NCBI RefSeq assembly: GCF_008704495.1
Contig: NZ_CP023699.1
Span: 2,232,001-2,296,000 of the forward strand
Direction: 5' to 3'
Source: Streptomyces kanamyceticus
GTDB taxonomy: Bacteria; Actinomycetota; Actinomycetes; Streptomycetales; Streptomycetaceae
DNA length: 64,000 nt
In this document: piece by piece, positions 26,621 through 34,906 of the stretch
Numbering within the stretch: the first letter of the stretch is position 1
Layout of the letters: each line of letters starts with the position of its first letter
Translations under genes and position numbers: made by a program
The notes under the pieces: model-generated
What the model saw: the letters and a program-made list of their open reading frames with translations, nothing else
Told to the model about the DNA's origin: nothing
The model's database searches: none

Positions 26621-26661
26621 CGTTCACACCTCCTGGATCACACGTGGATCACTCTCGACTG

Positions 26662-26681
26662 ACGGCGACCGTCACCGGTCG
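26662..26681 (-). terminator. Small hairpin after the binding-protein gene
   Basis: ggcgacc-gtcacc-ggtcgcc (7-bp stem, 6-base loop) lies about 60 bp after the stop of the periplasmic-binding-like gene and before the small ORF. It is a plausible weak terminator of the NACHT operon. Confidence 0.45.
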
Positions 26682-26743
26682 CCGAAGAACAAGTCAGAGA
26701 TTAACCAGCGCCCCCAGCGGAACGCCACCCATTTTTCTCCGCC

Positions 26744-28342
26744 CTACGGGCACCCGTTCTTGAACGTCTTCTGGAACGTCCGGTACGTGCCGAGCGAGCC
26801 CCCGCCCTTGGGCGCCGGGTACTCGATCACCGGCACCGGCTTGCACACCGGCCACTGCTCGGTGTCCGTGGACTTCTCGAAGCCGTACGTGCCCGCGGCG
26901 CCGCGCAGGCAGCCGATGCAGCGCGTCGTCTCGCCGGTGTCCACGATGCTCGCGTCGATGAGGGTGTTGTAGACGTCGTCCTTGGTCGGGGTGCCGGACG
27001 GGGACGGGGATTTCTCCGTGCCGCCCCGGCCCTCGTTGGCGTCGGTGAACGAGCGGTCGAAGGCGTTGGCCAGCAGCATGAACGCGTCGTGGTACATGAT
27101 CGCGTACCCGTCGTCGAGCGGCTTCGCGCCGAAGTCGAAGCGCTTGTCGAGCTTGTCGAAGACCGGCAGGAAGTCGCGGAGCCCGACGGGGGCGCCGCTC
27201 TTCTGGCGCTCCCAGGAGGGGGCGACGGAGGCCGCGGCCACGATCGAGGTCTTGGTGTCGCGCAGCATCTTCGTCAGCTCGTCGGTGGTGAGCGTCGGCT
27301 CCAGGCCGATGCCCACCTTCAGGATGCGCAGCGGGGTGCGGTGATCGCACGAGGGCTCCTGCGACAGGCGTTTGACGAGGGCGGGCAGGTCCTGGTCGCG
27401 GCCCGCGTAGAAGACCGTGTCCGAGTCGGTCACGCAGATCTTCTGGGCGGCCGACTGGAAGCGCTGGGGAATGCCCGCCGCGGGGCCCGTGGCGCCGAGG
27501 AAGGAAGCGGACCGCTTGCGCAGGCCGTACACCGCGTCGAACTTCTGCTCCATGAGGCGCTGGAGATTGCGCGAGTACACGTCGTCGGGGCGGCTGTCGA
27601 AGACGAGGAAGCCCTTCTTCTCGCCCGGGTTCTTCTTGAGGTGGTGATCCAGCGCGTCCACCATCATCTGGTTGTTCGGCGAGGTCTTGAAGAAGTACGG
27701 GGCGTTCATGTCGGCGGAGGTGATGACCGGGCCGACCGTCGCGATGCGGTGCCTGCTCAGGGAGTTCATCGCGTCGCGCGTCTCCGGCGTGCTGCTGGGC
27801 AGGCCCATCACACCGACGAGCGGGGACTCGCGGTCGTCGGCGATCTCGCCGAGGTCGTCGACGACGGGCCGCCACTGGTCGAGGTCCTTGCCGTCGTGCG
27901 CCATCAGGAGCTGGTAGTGCGGCCCGCCCGCGCTGTTGGCCCGCAGCTGGGCGGCGTGCGCGCCGGCAAGGGCGCGCTGGATCATCGCCGCGGTCATGGC
28001 ACTCGAATCGTCCGACGTGAACGGCATCATCAGCGCGATCCGCCCGTACGGTATGGGGTTCTCGCCCTTCTCCGGCGACTCCCAGGCGCGCTTGACCCGC
28101 TCGTTCTCGTCCGCGACCGCCCGGATCAGGCCCTTGACGTCGTCATCGGCGTCGAAGGCGTTCTCGGTGACGCCCACACACTCCCCGTCGTGCTTCGACA
28201 GGCCGCCCGCGCAGTCATCGGGGCGCAGCGCGAGGTAGACGACGACGCCCACCGCGATCAGGACGAGCGGCACCACGACCGCGATCGCCTTGTCGAGCGG
28301 GCCGAATCCGTTGCGGCGTCGCCTCAGTCGGCTCAGGAGCAT
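26744..28342 (-). CDS. Membrane-anchored type I periplasmic-binding-like protein
   Basis: This 532-residue protein has a basic N-terminus (LSRLRRRRNG) and a single membrane helix at about residues 20-42 with no lipobox, so an outside-facing anchored domain is predicted. The rest resembles the amino-acid-type periplasmic binding fold: IALMMPFTSDD, VVDDLGEIADDRESPLVGVMG, IATVGPVITSADMNAPYFFKTSPNN and VDALDHHLKKNPGEKKGFLVFD. No permease or ABC ATPase is adjacent, so transport is unlikely. It follows the P-loop ATPase gene by six bases with a GGAAG site, so the two are co-translated. I infer a sensor role; the ligand is unknown. Confidence 0.8.
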   Translation of the reverse strand: MLLSRLRRRRNGFGPLDKAIAVVVPLVLIAVGVVVYLALRPDDCAGGLSKHDGECVGVTENAFDADDDVKGLIRAVADENERVKRAWESPEKGENPIPYGRIALMMPFTSDDSSAMTAAMIQRALAGAHAAQLRANSAGGPHYQLLMAHDGKDLDQWRPVVDDLGEIADDRESPLVGVMGLPSSTPETRDAMNSLSRHRIATVGPVITSADMNAPYFFKTSPNNQMMVDALDHHLKKNPGEKKGFLVFDSRPDDVYSRNLQRLMEQKFDAVYGLRKRSASFLGATGPAAGIPQRFQSAAQKICVTDSDTVFYAGRDQDLPALVKRLSQEPSCDHRTPLRILKVGIGLEPTLTTDELTKMLRDTKTSIVAAASVAPSWERQKSGAPVGLRDFLPVFDKLDKRFDFGAKPLDDGYAIMYHDAFMLLANAFDRSFTDANEGRGGTEKSPSPSGTPTKDDVYNTLIDASIVDTGETTRCIGCLRGAAGTYGFEKSTDTEQWPVCKPVPVIEYPAPKGGGSLGTYRTFQKTFKNGCP

Positions 28343-28348
28343 GCTTCC

Positions 28349-30493
28349 TCACAGTTCGGGCAGCGGCAGGGGGCGCTTGTCGCGGGCCGCCGCGGGCCAG
28401 GTGCGGGCGGCCTGGCTCAGGACCGCGCGCCACGTCTGGTGCCGCAGCGAGAGGAAGGCCAGCTCGGCGCCGATGTCGTCGCAGAGGTCGGCCTCCGGCT
28501 CCGCGTGCGCGTCGGAGAGGTACCACAGGCCGTGCAGCAGCCTGTTGATGCAGCGGTCGATCTCGTCTATGTCCTGATAGCGGTCGTCGTGGGCGCCCGC
28601 GGCCGTCGCGGCGCGCTCGTCGGCCCAGTCGACGGCGGGCGGCGCGGGCGCGGTCGCCGCGTACCGGAGGCAGTCGAGCCAGCGCAGCGCGCTGGGCCTG
28701 TCCTGCTCCGAGTGGTACTCCTCGGACAGTGCGGCCACCACCGTGCGCGCGTCACCCGCCGCCAGTGTGTGGCGCAGCGCGTCCGCCTCGCTGTCCTCGC
28801 CGCGCGTGGTGTGGTGGCGTCTGAGGAAGCCGTGGATCTCCTGCCAGCCGCGGCGCGAGTCGCTGCCCTGCGAGGTGCGGCGCGCCTCGTGGACGAGGAG
28901 CGTGTGCAGGAGCGGGTCGGCGGCCAGCGGGCGGTCCTGCGGGGTTTCGTGCTGCCACTGCTCGGCCTCCAGGTAGTCGGCCGCGGCGTTCGCGGGCAGC
29001 TGTTCGGGGCCGTCCAGGCGCAGATGGGCGGCGAGTGCCTGCGCGGCGGTGCTGTCCCTGGCCAGCGAGAGCGGTACGAGGCGCTGGCGCTGGTGCTGCG
29101 CGGGCAGCAGCCGCTCCAGGATGACCCGGCTGACGGGGCCGCCGTCCTTGGTGGTGAGGTCGAGGAGGTTGCGCGGGCCGAGCGCTCCGGCAGCGGAAGG
29201 TCCGGCCGCCACGGCGTCGGCCTGGTTCAGGACGGCTTCGCAGAGCAGCGCGCAGGCCAGCGGGTGGCCGCCGGTGACGGTGTGCAGCGCGGAGGCGAGA
29301 TAGGGGTGCAGGGGCACCGACGCGCTGTCCAGCATCAGCAGGATGTCGTCGCGGCTGAGCGGGGTCAGCGGCACCACGAGCAGTCCGGCCGACGGGGCGT
29401 GTCCGGTGCGCCGCCAGCTGAACGTCCCCACCAGTTCGGGCAGTTCGCAGCGGACGGCCTCGGTGGCGGCGGGCGGCGCGTCGCCGAGGCGGGTCGCGAC
29501 GACGACGAGCGGGTCGTGGTGGGCGGCTTCGGGCCTGGCACGGTATTCGAGGATGAGGTCGATCAGGCGCTCGCCCGCGGCGGAGTGCGTGTTGTCGAGG
29601 AGGACCAGCGGGCGCGGTTCGCGGTTGAGCCGCTGCCATTTGCTGCGGGCCGCCTCGATGTCCTCCAAGAAGGCGTGCACGAGGGTCTGTTCGGCCGCGC
29701 GCCGGTAGTCGCCGCCGCGGTGGAACCACTCGGCGAGCCGTACGAGGCCGTCCTGTCCCTCCGGCGCCGCGGTGTTCCGCGCGCGCTCCACGTAGCGCTC
29801 CTGGTACCACTGGCGCAGCGGCGCGGCGCTGCGGGGGCGCGTGTACCGCTCGAAGTACTCGGCGAGTACGGCGTAGTGGACGGCGTGCGGGTCGTGGTGG
29901 GGGCGCGCCGCGCCGGACGGCTCCTTGGCTCGGGCCTGTTGGGCGCGCGGGTGCTGGGCGCGTGACTCCTGCGCGCCGGGCGGCCCTTCGGCCTCGGTCC
30001 TGCCCGCGGCCTCCTCCAGGCGGGCCCGCACCCGGGAGGCCCAGGCCTGGGCGACCTCGGTGCGGCTGCCCGGTTCCAGGTCGCAGGCGACGAGGAGCCT
30101 GGCCACGCGCGCGGCGGCCCGCGACCGCTCGGGTTCGTTGTCGCGGTGTCCCCCCGCGACGGCGACCAGCCCGGGGAGCAGCAGCGGGAACCGCCTGCCG
30201 AGGTCGGGGGCGAGGGCGCACACCAGCTCTTCGAGGAGCTCCACGACGAGCTCGGAGTCGGCGGTGTCGAGGTGGGCGAGGGGCAGGCGTCCCGTGTAGT
30301 GCCGCTCCAGGGCGTCGAGCACGGCGGTGCGTCCCATGCCGTGCCGCCCGGTGAGGAGGACCACGGGCAGGTCCTTGTCGTACTCCCACGGCACACGGGC
30401 GCGCTTGGCGTAGGCGAGGCCGGTGAGGCCGGGGACGAGGGAGTGCAGGAGCGGATCGCGTGCGTACAGCCGAGGCGCTTCGGATGTGTGCAT
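28349..30493 (-). CDS. STAND/AAA-like P-loop ATPase of the NACHT cluster
   Basis: This protein of about 714 residues has an N-terminal P-loop region: VVLLTGRHGMGRTAVLDALERHY. The Walker A Lys is replaced by Arg (confirmed codon CGC). A Walker-B-like strand reads RPLVLLDNTHSA near residue 310. The remainder is helical and Ala/Leu/Arg-rich with no known effector domain, membrane helix or DNA-binding motif. The start at ATG 30493 is chosen because the conserved-looking sequence begins there; GTG 30571 is possible. It lies between the NACHT gene and the binding-protein gene. Its ATPase activity, and whether it regulates or is regulated by NACHT, are unknown. Confidence 0.75.
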   Translation of the reverse strand: MHTSEAPRLYARDPLLHSLVPGLTGLAYAKRARVPWEYDKDLPVVLLTGRHGMGRTAVLDALERHYTGRLPLAHLDTADSELVVELLEELVCALAPDLGRRFPLLLPGLVAVAGGHRDNEPERSRAAARVARLLVACDLEPGSRTEVAQAWASRVRARLEEAAGRTEAEGPPGAQESRAQHPRAQQARAKEPSGAARPHHDPHAVHYAVLAEYFERYTRPRSAAPLRQWYQERYVERARNTAAPEGQDGLVRLAEWFHRGGDYRRAAEQTLVHAFLEDIEAARSKWQRLNREPRPLVLLDNTHSAAGERLIDLILEYRARPEAAHHDPLVVVATRLGDAPPAATEAVRCELPELVGTFSWRRTGHAPSAGLLVVPLTPLSRDDILLMLDSASVPLHPYLASALHTVTGGHPLACALLCEAVLNQADAVAAGPSAAGALGPRNLLDLTTKDGGPVSRVILERLLPAQHQRQRLVPLSLARDSTAAQALAAHLRLDGPEQLPANAAADYLEAEQWQHETPQDRPLAADPLLHTLLVHEARRTSQGSDSRRGWQEIHGFLRRHHTTRGEDSEADALRHTLAAGDARTVVAALSEEYHSEQDRPSALRWLDCLRYAATAPAPPAVDWADERAATAAGAHDDRYQDIDEIDRCINRLLHGLWYLSDAHAEPEADLCDDIGAELAFLSLRHQTWRAVLSQAARTWPAAARDKRPLPLPEL

Positions 30494-30640
30494 CTCGCTG
30501 GAATCCGCTCCCGTCCTTCGCCGCCTGTCCGGATCAGCTGACCCAAGGGCCAGTGAAGTTACTCCATTCACTATCCACTGGCCAGAGCGTTCGGGGCAGG
30601 CGGTTGGGCATATCCCCGCGGTATGGAGCCGGTTTCGGCG

Positions 30641-33600
30641 TCAGGTTCGCGGGCGCACGACGAGTTCCGCGCCGGGGGGCAGTTTGTCGGCGTCGACCAC
30701 CTCGCCCGGATAGTCGAGCTGTACGCGGCGCAGGCCCGTGATGCCCCGGAGGTGTCCGAGCTCGACGGTGTCGAACTGCGACAGGTGGACCTCCTCAAGT
30801 CCCGGCAGGCGCCTGGCGATCCGCTTCAGGGAGACGGCGGTGCCGGGGCGGGACCGCACCTCCAGGCGGGTCAGCCGCGGGATGGGGGTGCCCGGCGGGA
30901 ACAGCATCAGGCTGAGCTGTTCGTTCGAGAGGCGCAGCGCCCGCAGCTCCGCCAGTTCGGCGAGCTTGGCGTCCCAGTCGTCGGGGCGCAGTCGGTCGCT
31001 GGCGTTGTGCAGCCGCAGCTCGCGCAGGTTCACCAGGCGGGTCACGTCGGCGAGTTCGACGGCGTCCGGCGGCAGGGCGAGCAGCCGCAGCTCACCGGGG
31101 CGCGGCAGGTCGCGCAGGCCGCGCCAGGGCACCTCGGCGCCCAGGATCAACGAGTCGAGTCGCGGGCACGCCGAGAGCCGTGCCAGGGGCTCCAGTTGGG
31201 GCAGTTCGGCGAGGGTGAGGCGGCGCAGTCCGGGCAGTCCGGTCAGCGGCGCGGTGTCGCTGACGGACCGGCAGCCCTGCAGCGTGAGCGCTTCGAGGGA
31301 GCCGAAGGCGGTGAGGAAGCCGAGGCCGGTCAGGCGCATGTTGCCGCGCAGGCGCAGCTCGCGCAGGCGTCCCGCGTCGAGGGCGCCGAGGATCTCCTCC
31401 TGGGTGAAGTCGCCCTGCAGTACGACCCGTTCGAGACTCGGCAGGGTGCTCAGCGCCTTCAGCTCGGCCGCCGAGCGCACGGTGACGGCCTCGTCGGCGC
31501 CCGCGGCGAGCAGCGGCTGGATGATCTCCTCGGCGTACGCGTCGGTGTCGAACCGGTCCCAGTGGGACAGGAGTTGGGCGCGGACGCCGGACTGCCGGGT
31601 GGTGAGGAACTCGCGGAGGCGGGCCAGTGCCGCGTCGCCGCCGATGCGGCAGATCGCGTGGGCGGTGGTCACCTCGGCGTCGCCTTCGAGGGTGTCGGCG
31701 GCGGGCAGCAGGCCGAGCAGCAGGGTGCCGGTCTCGGCGAGGGCGCGGGCCTCGCGCAGGCTGCGGGGCGGCAGGAGCTGGGCGGCGCGCTCCTCGACGC
31801 TCTCGCGGACGGCCGGGTCCAGGCGGGTGGCCTGGTCGAGGGAGGCGAGCGCGAGCAGCCGCAGGCGGGCCCGCACGGCGCTGTCCCGCTCGCGGTCGGC
31901 GCGTCCGGTGAGGCGGGTCAGGAGTTCGGCGCGCTCGTCCGGCCTGGCCTGGGCGACGGCCATCTGCAGCACGTCCTCCCACTGGTCCAGGTGCGCGTGC
32001 GAGACGAGCGCGCCGATGTCGTGCTCCTCCAGGGCGGCCTTCGCGCCGAGGAAGTCCTGGAAGGTGCGGTGGATGAAGTCCACGGCGTCGTCGGCGGGTT
32101 CGCGCAGGAGCCCGGAGCGGTCCAGGAGCAGCCGCAGCACGTCCTCGGCGGTTCCCGCGCCCGCGAGCTGCGGGACGGAGGGCCGCAGCCGCTCGATGAG
32201 GTCGACGGCGTCCTGTCGCTTCAGCCGGGTGCGTTCGTTGCGGATCAGCCAGTAGGCGAGGCGTTTGAGGGGTTCGGTCGCGGACTTCTGGTCCAGCTTC
32301 GGGGCCCGGCGTCCGTACAGGTCGCGTTCCCTGTCGCGGCGCTCCAGGAGCATCGAGAGGGCCGCCTCGTACAGCGCGACGCGTCCTTGTGGCAGGAAGC
32401 CGCGGCGCTCGCGGTGCAGGGCGCAGATCAGCGCGCACAGCAGCGGGTTGGTGGCGAGGCGGCTCAGTTCGGGGCTGGCGCGCAGCGAGCGCAGCAGGGC
32501 CCCCGCGAGTTCGTCGCCCGCGCCCGCCGCCTCGTGCCAGCGCCCGATGAAGCTCCGCACGTGGCCGGAGCGCATGGGCGTGAGGGTGTACTCCTGGAAG
32601 CCCTCGCCGCCCAGCCAGTCCCTGGGCAGTGCGGAGGGGCGGGTGGTGACGAGCCACAGGTTGCCGGGGAAGGTGGTGCGCAGTTTGGTGAGCCAGGCGC
32701 GTGTGCGGGCCCTTTCGGCCTCCGGGATCTCGTCGACGCCGTCGATCAGGAGCACGCCGCGCCCGGCCGACAGGACGCGCACGGCCCAGCCGTCGGGCTC
32801 GGTGCCCACCAGCGGGCAGCCCGTCCAGCGCAAGAACCCTTCGGGCATGGGGAGTTCGGCGTCGTCGCGAGCCAGGGTGCGCAGCGGCAGGACGAACGGG
32901 ACCCGGCCGAGGAGCTGCGGCAGGTGTCCCGGCACCCGGTCCTGTCGTGCCGTGGTCAGGGCGAGCCACTGCACGAGCGTGGTCTTGCCGATGCCCGCGA
33001 CGCCGCGCAGCAGGACGCGGTCGTGTCCGGCGAGCACGGTCTCGACGGGGCGCGCGGCGCGCTCGGAGTCGAGGTCGGGGTCGGCGCCGCGCCCGTCCGC
33101 GTCGCCGTTGCCGGGGCCCGGGACGGGTTCGACGGGGTCGCGGGCGGGCACGGCCTCCAGGCTCAGGTAGGCGGTCTCGAGGGGCCAGGCGTGGCTCTGC
33201 GGGTCGTGCAGGTCGACGCCGTAGATGGTCAGGCTGCTGTGCTGGCCGACGATGTAGTCGGCGTATCCGTGCTCGAAGTCCGTGTCCTGCGTGGGGGTGG
33301 ACGGCAGCCGTTCCAGGAGGAGTTCGAGGCGCTCCTGCTGGCGGCTCAGCCGCTGGAGCACCTCGACCTGGGTGCGGCCCGCGAAGCCGGGGCGGAGGCT
33401 GAACTGGTGCACCAGGTGCAGGCAGGCGGTGACGAGCAGCCGGTCGTGCAGCCGCGCCGCGTCGTCGCTGAGCAGGGCGCGGGTCTCGGGGGCGCTGGCC
33501 CGCACCAGGGCGGCGGCGAGCTTCTCGGGGCCGAGGTCGTAGGCCTGTACGTCGTCCATGTCGAGGTCGCCGAGCGCGCGCAGGGTGTGGCCGAGCGCGT

Positions 33601-33883
33601 AGCCGACGGCGTTCTGCTCGTCGGGGGCGATGGGCGGGTCGTGCGGTCCGGCGGCGCGCACGGCTCTGCGCACCAACTCCCGTGCCAATTGGTAGAGATC
33701 GGCCTCGCCGAGGGTGCGCCGGTCGCCGGTGAAGGACAGCAGCCGCCCGATCCGCACGGGCCGCTCCCCGAACTCCGCGCCTGGACCCTTCGGCGGCGGC
33801 AGCAGCAGTTGCTTGACCAGCGGCACCATGACCGACGACGCGATGCGCAGCCCTACCGTTCCCGCGTCCACCCAAGCCCCCAT
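30641..33883 (-). CDS. NACHT-domain NTPase with C-terminal leucine-rich repeats (NLR-like)
   Basis: This 1080-residue STAND protein has residues 1-280 forming a helical N-terminal domain similar to bacterial NACHT N-terminal helical (NNH) domains. The NACHT core has Walker A GVAGIGKTTL (293-302) and Walker B GVLLIDGVDEIPE (376-388). Sensor and winged-helix segments follow (TTRPSALPRDW; PLLCALICALHRERRGFLP; VDFIHRTFQDFLGAKAALEE). A helical linker leads to leucine-rich repeats from about residue 855 to the end (LRELRLRGNMRLTGLGFLTA, LEALTLQGC, LRRLTLAELPQL). The architecture matches animal NLRs and bacterial bNACHT immune proteins. It starts the minus-strand cluster with two unusual partners. 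Confidence 0.9.
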   Translation of the reverse strand: MGAWVDAGTVGLRIASSVMVPLVKQLLLPPPKGPGAEFGERPVRIGRLLSFTGDRRTLGEADLYQLARELVRRAVRAAGPHDPPIAPDEQNAVGYALGHTLRALGDLDMDDVQAYDLGPEKLAAALVRASAPETRALLSDDAARLHDRLLVTACLHLVHQFSLRPGFAGRTQVEVLQRLSRQQERLELLLERLPSTPTQDTDFEHGYADYIVGQHSSLTIYGVDLHDPQSHAWPLETAYLSLEAVPARDPVEPVPGPGNGDADGRGADPDLDSERAARPVETVLAGHDRVLLRGVAGIGKTTLVQWLALTTARQDRVPGHLPQLLGRVPFVLPLRTLARDDAELPMPEGFLRWTGCPLVGTEPDGWAVRVLSAGRGVLLIDGVDEIPEAERARTRAWLTKLRTTFPGNLWLVTTRPSALPRDWLGGEGFQEYTLTPMRSGHVRSFIGRWHEAAGAGDELAGALLRSLRASPELSRLATNPLLCALICALHRERRGFLPQGRVALYEAALSMLLERRDRERDLYGRRAPKLDQKSATEPLKRLAYWLIRNERTRLKRQDAVDLIERLRPSVPQLAGAGTAEDVLRLLLDRSGLLREPADDAVDFIHRTFQDFLGAKAALEEHDIGALVSHAHLDQWEDVLQMAVAQARPDERAELLTRLTGRADRERDSAVRARLRLLALASLDQATRLDPAVRESVEERAAQLLPPRSLREARALAETGTLLLGLLPAADTLEGDAEVTTAHAICRIGGDAALARLREFLTTRQSGVRAQLLSHWDRFDTDAYAEEIIQPLLAAGADEAVTVRSAAELKALSTLPSLERVVLQGDFTQEEILGALDAGRLRELRLRGNMRLTGLGFLTAFGSLEALTLQGCRSVSDTAPLTGLPGLRRLTLAELPQLEPLARLSACPRLDSLILGAEVPWRGLRDLPRPGELRLLALPPDAVELADVTRLVNLRELRLHNASDRLRPDDWDAKLAELAELRALRLSNEQLSLMLFPPGTPIPRLTRLEVRSRPGTAVSLKRIARRLPGLEEVHLSQFDTVELGHLRGITGLRRVQLDYPGEVVDADKLPPGAELVVRPRT

Positions 33884-33947
33884 CCGCGCATGGACCGCAT
33901 GGGGGAACCCTAGAGGGTGCGCGGGGCCGGGGCTACGGCGCAGAGGG

Positions 33948-34253
33948 TCACGCGGAGCGGTGCGCGAAGCGTTCGGCCGCGCGGCGGCCGCGGCGCTCGA
34001 GCGGCAGGGTCCCGTGGGCCGCGGCGAGCCCGGTGGGCGGCATGTCGAAGTAGATCGATTCGTACGACCCCTTGAGGGCGATGTACGTCCCGTGCCACAG
34101 GCCCACGTGGCCGCGGGTCCTCCCTTCGCGGATCTTGCGGTTGGCGAGCTGCCAGGCCTTGTGGTGCACGGCCCAGAAGTGGTTGATGCGCATCCCGATG
34201 AGCAGGACCGCGACGTCCCCCTCGGCTCCCGCTGTGGTGAAGCCCGGCGTCAA
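33948..34253 (-). pseudogene. DUF4188 (heme-free monooxygenase-like) remnant with internal deletion
   Basis: This 101-residue frame carries the N-terminal DUF4188 hallmark VAVLLIGMRINHFWAVH and the C-terminal hallmark RGHVGLWHGTYIALKGSYES. The 50-60 residues that normally separate these blocks (the pattern around 'YW...F..L..YA') are absent. The TTG start at 34253 overlaps the TGA of the TetR remnant (TTGA). Family members are about 150 residues. The deletion is in frame, so a shortened protein could still be made, but decay is more likely given the damaged neighbour. Confidence 0.65.
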
Positions 34254-34695
34254 GGTGCCTGGTGGCGAGCGGAGTTGGCGACACCGAGGCCGAAGGAGTC
34301 CAGCACCTGTTCGTCCAGCCGATCGGCGCTTTCCGGCGGCAGATAGCCGTCGACAATCATCTGGGAGAGTCCGTGGACAAGGGCCTGCCCGGCCAGACCC
34401 ACCACCGCCGGATCCTCCGCGCGCAACTCGCCCGCGCGCTGGTCCGCGAGAACGAGCCCGGTGAACGCCGTCTCGATGGGCGCACGAAACCGAGGCCGAA
34501 AGCGCGCATCGCGGGGCCTTCGGAGTGCTCGACGGCGGCGATCCGCCACGCTTCGTAGTCGGCCAGAATCCGTTCGGCGAGTGCCGTCAACAGCGCCTGG
34601 CGGTCGGCGAAATGACGGAACGGCGCGGCGGCGACGAGGGCCGTCGGCAGTGAGCCGTGGTGATAGCCGGAGCGCGCCGCGGGCTTGTCCTTCAT
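34250..34695 (-). pseudogene. TetR-family regulator remnant with deletions and frameshift
   Basis: The ATG at 34695 opens the TetR-like sequence KPAARSGYHHGSLPTALVAA. It then skips straight to PFRHFADRQALLTALAERI, so the recognition helices between these usual TetR blocks are missing. Around 34480 the frame must change: one frame reads MRAFGLGFVR and then loses homology, while the next frame continues IETAFTGLVLADQRAGELRA to a normal TetR-like C-terminus ending at 34250. It is therefore non-functional as a DNA-binding protein. TetR genes commonly pair with DUF4188 genes, which explains the adjacent remnant. Confidence 0.75.
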
Positions 34696-34906
34696 GGCTG
34701 CGGTGCTACCACATGACGGGCCGGGCGCCGCGGGCGTGGCGGGCACCTCGGAGCCGGGCGGACGGACGCCCCCCGGTTGAGCGGAGGGCGCGATTCCGGC
34801 CAGATGTCCCGTGCGGGTGATCTGGCCGGTCTTGCCGTGTACCGAATAGATGCCCCGGGCATCCAATGAAGGCAGATAAGGGACTCTTCGCTTGCGAGGT
34901 ACATCC

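Noticed and set aside
27089..29965. Long plus-strand frame opposite the ATPase and binding-protein genes
   Set aside because: No conserved motif and low-complexity composition. The minus-strand genes explain the DNA.
30623..33913. Long plus-strand open frame opposite the NACHT gene (over 1000 codons)
   Set aside because: Very high GC at third positions creates long antisense frames. It has Gly/Gln/Ala-biased, domain-free sequence and no ribosome binding site, whereas the minus-strand frame has clear NACHT motifs.
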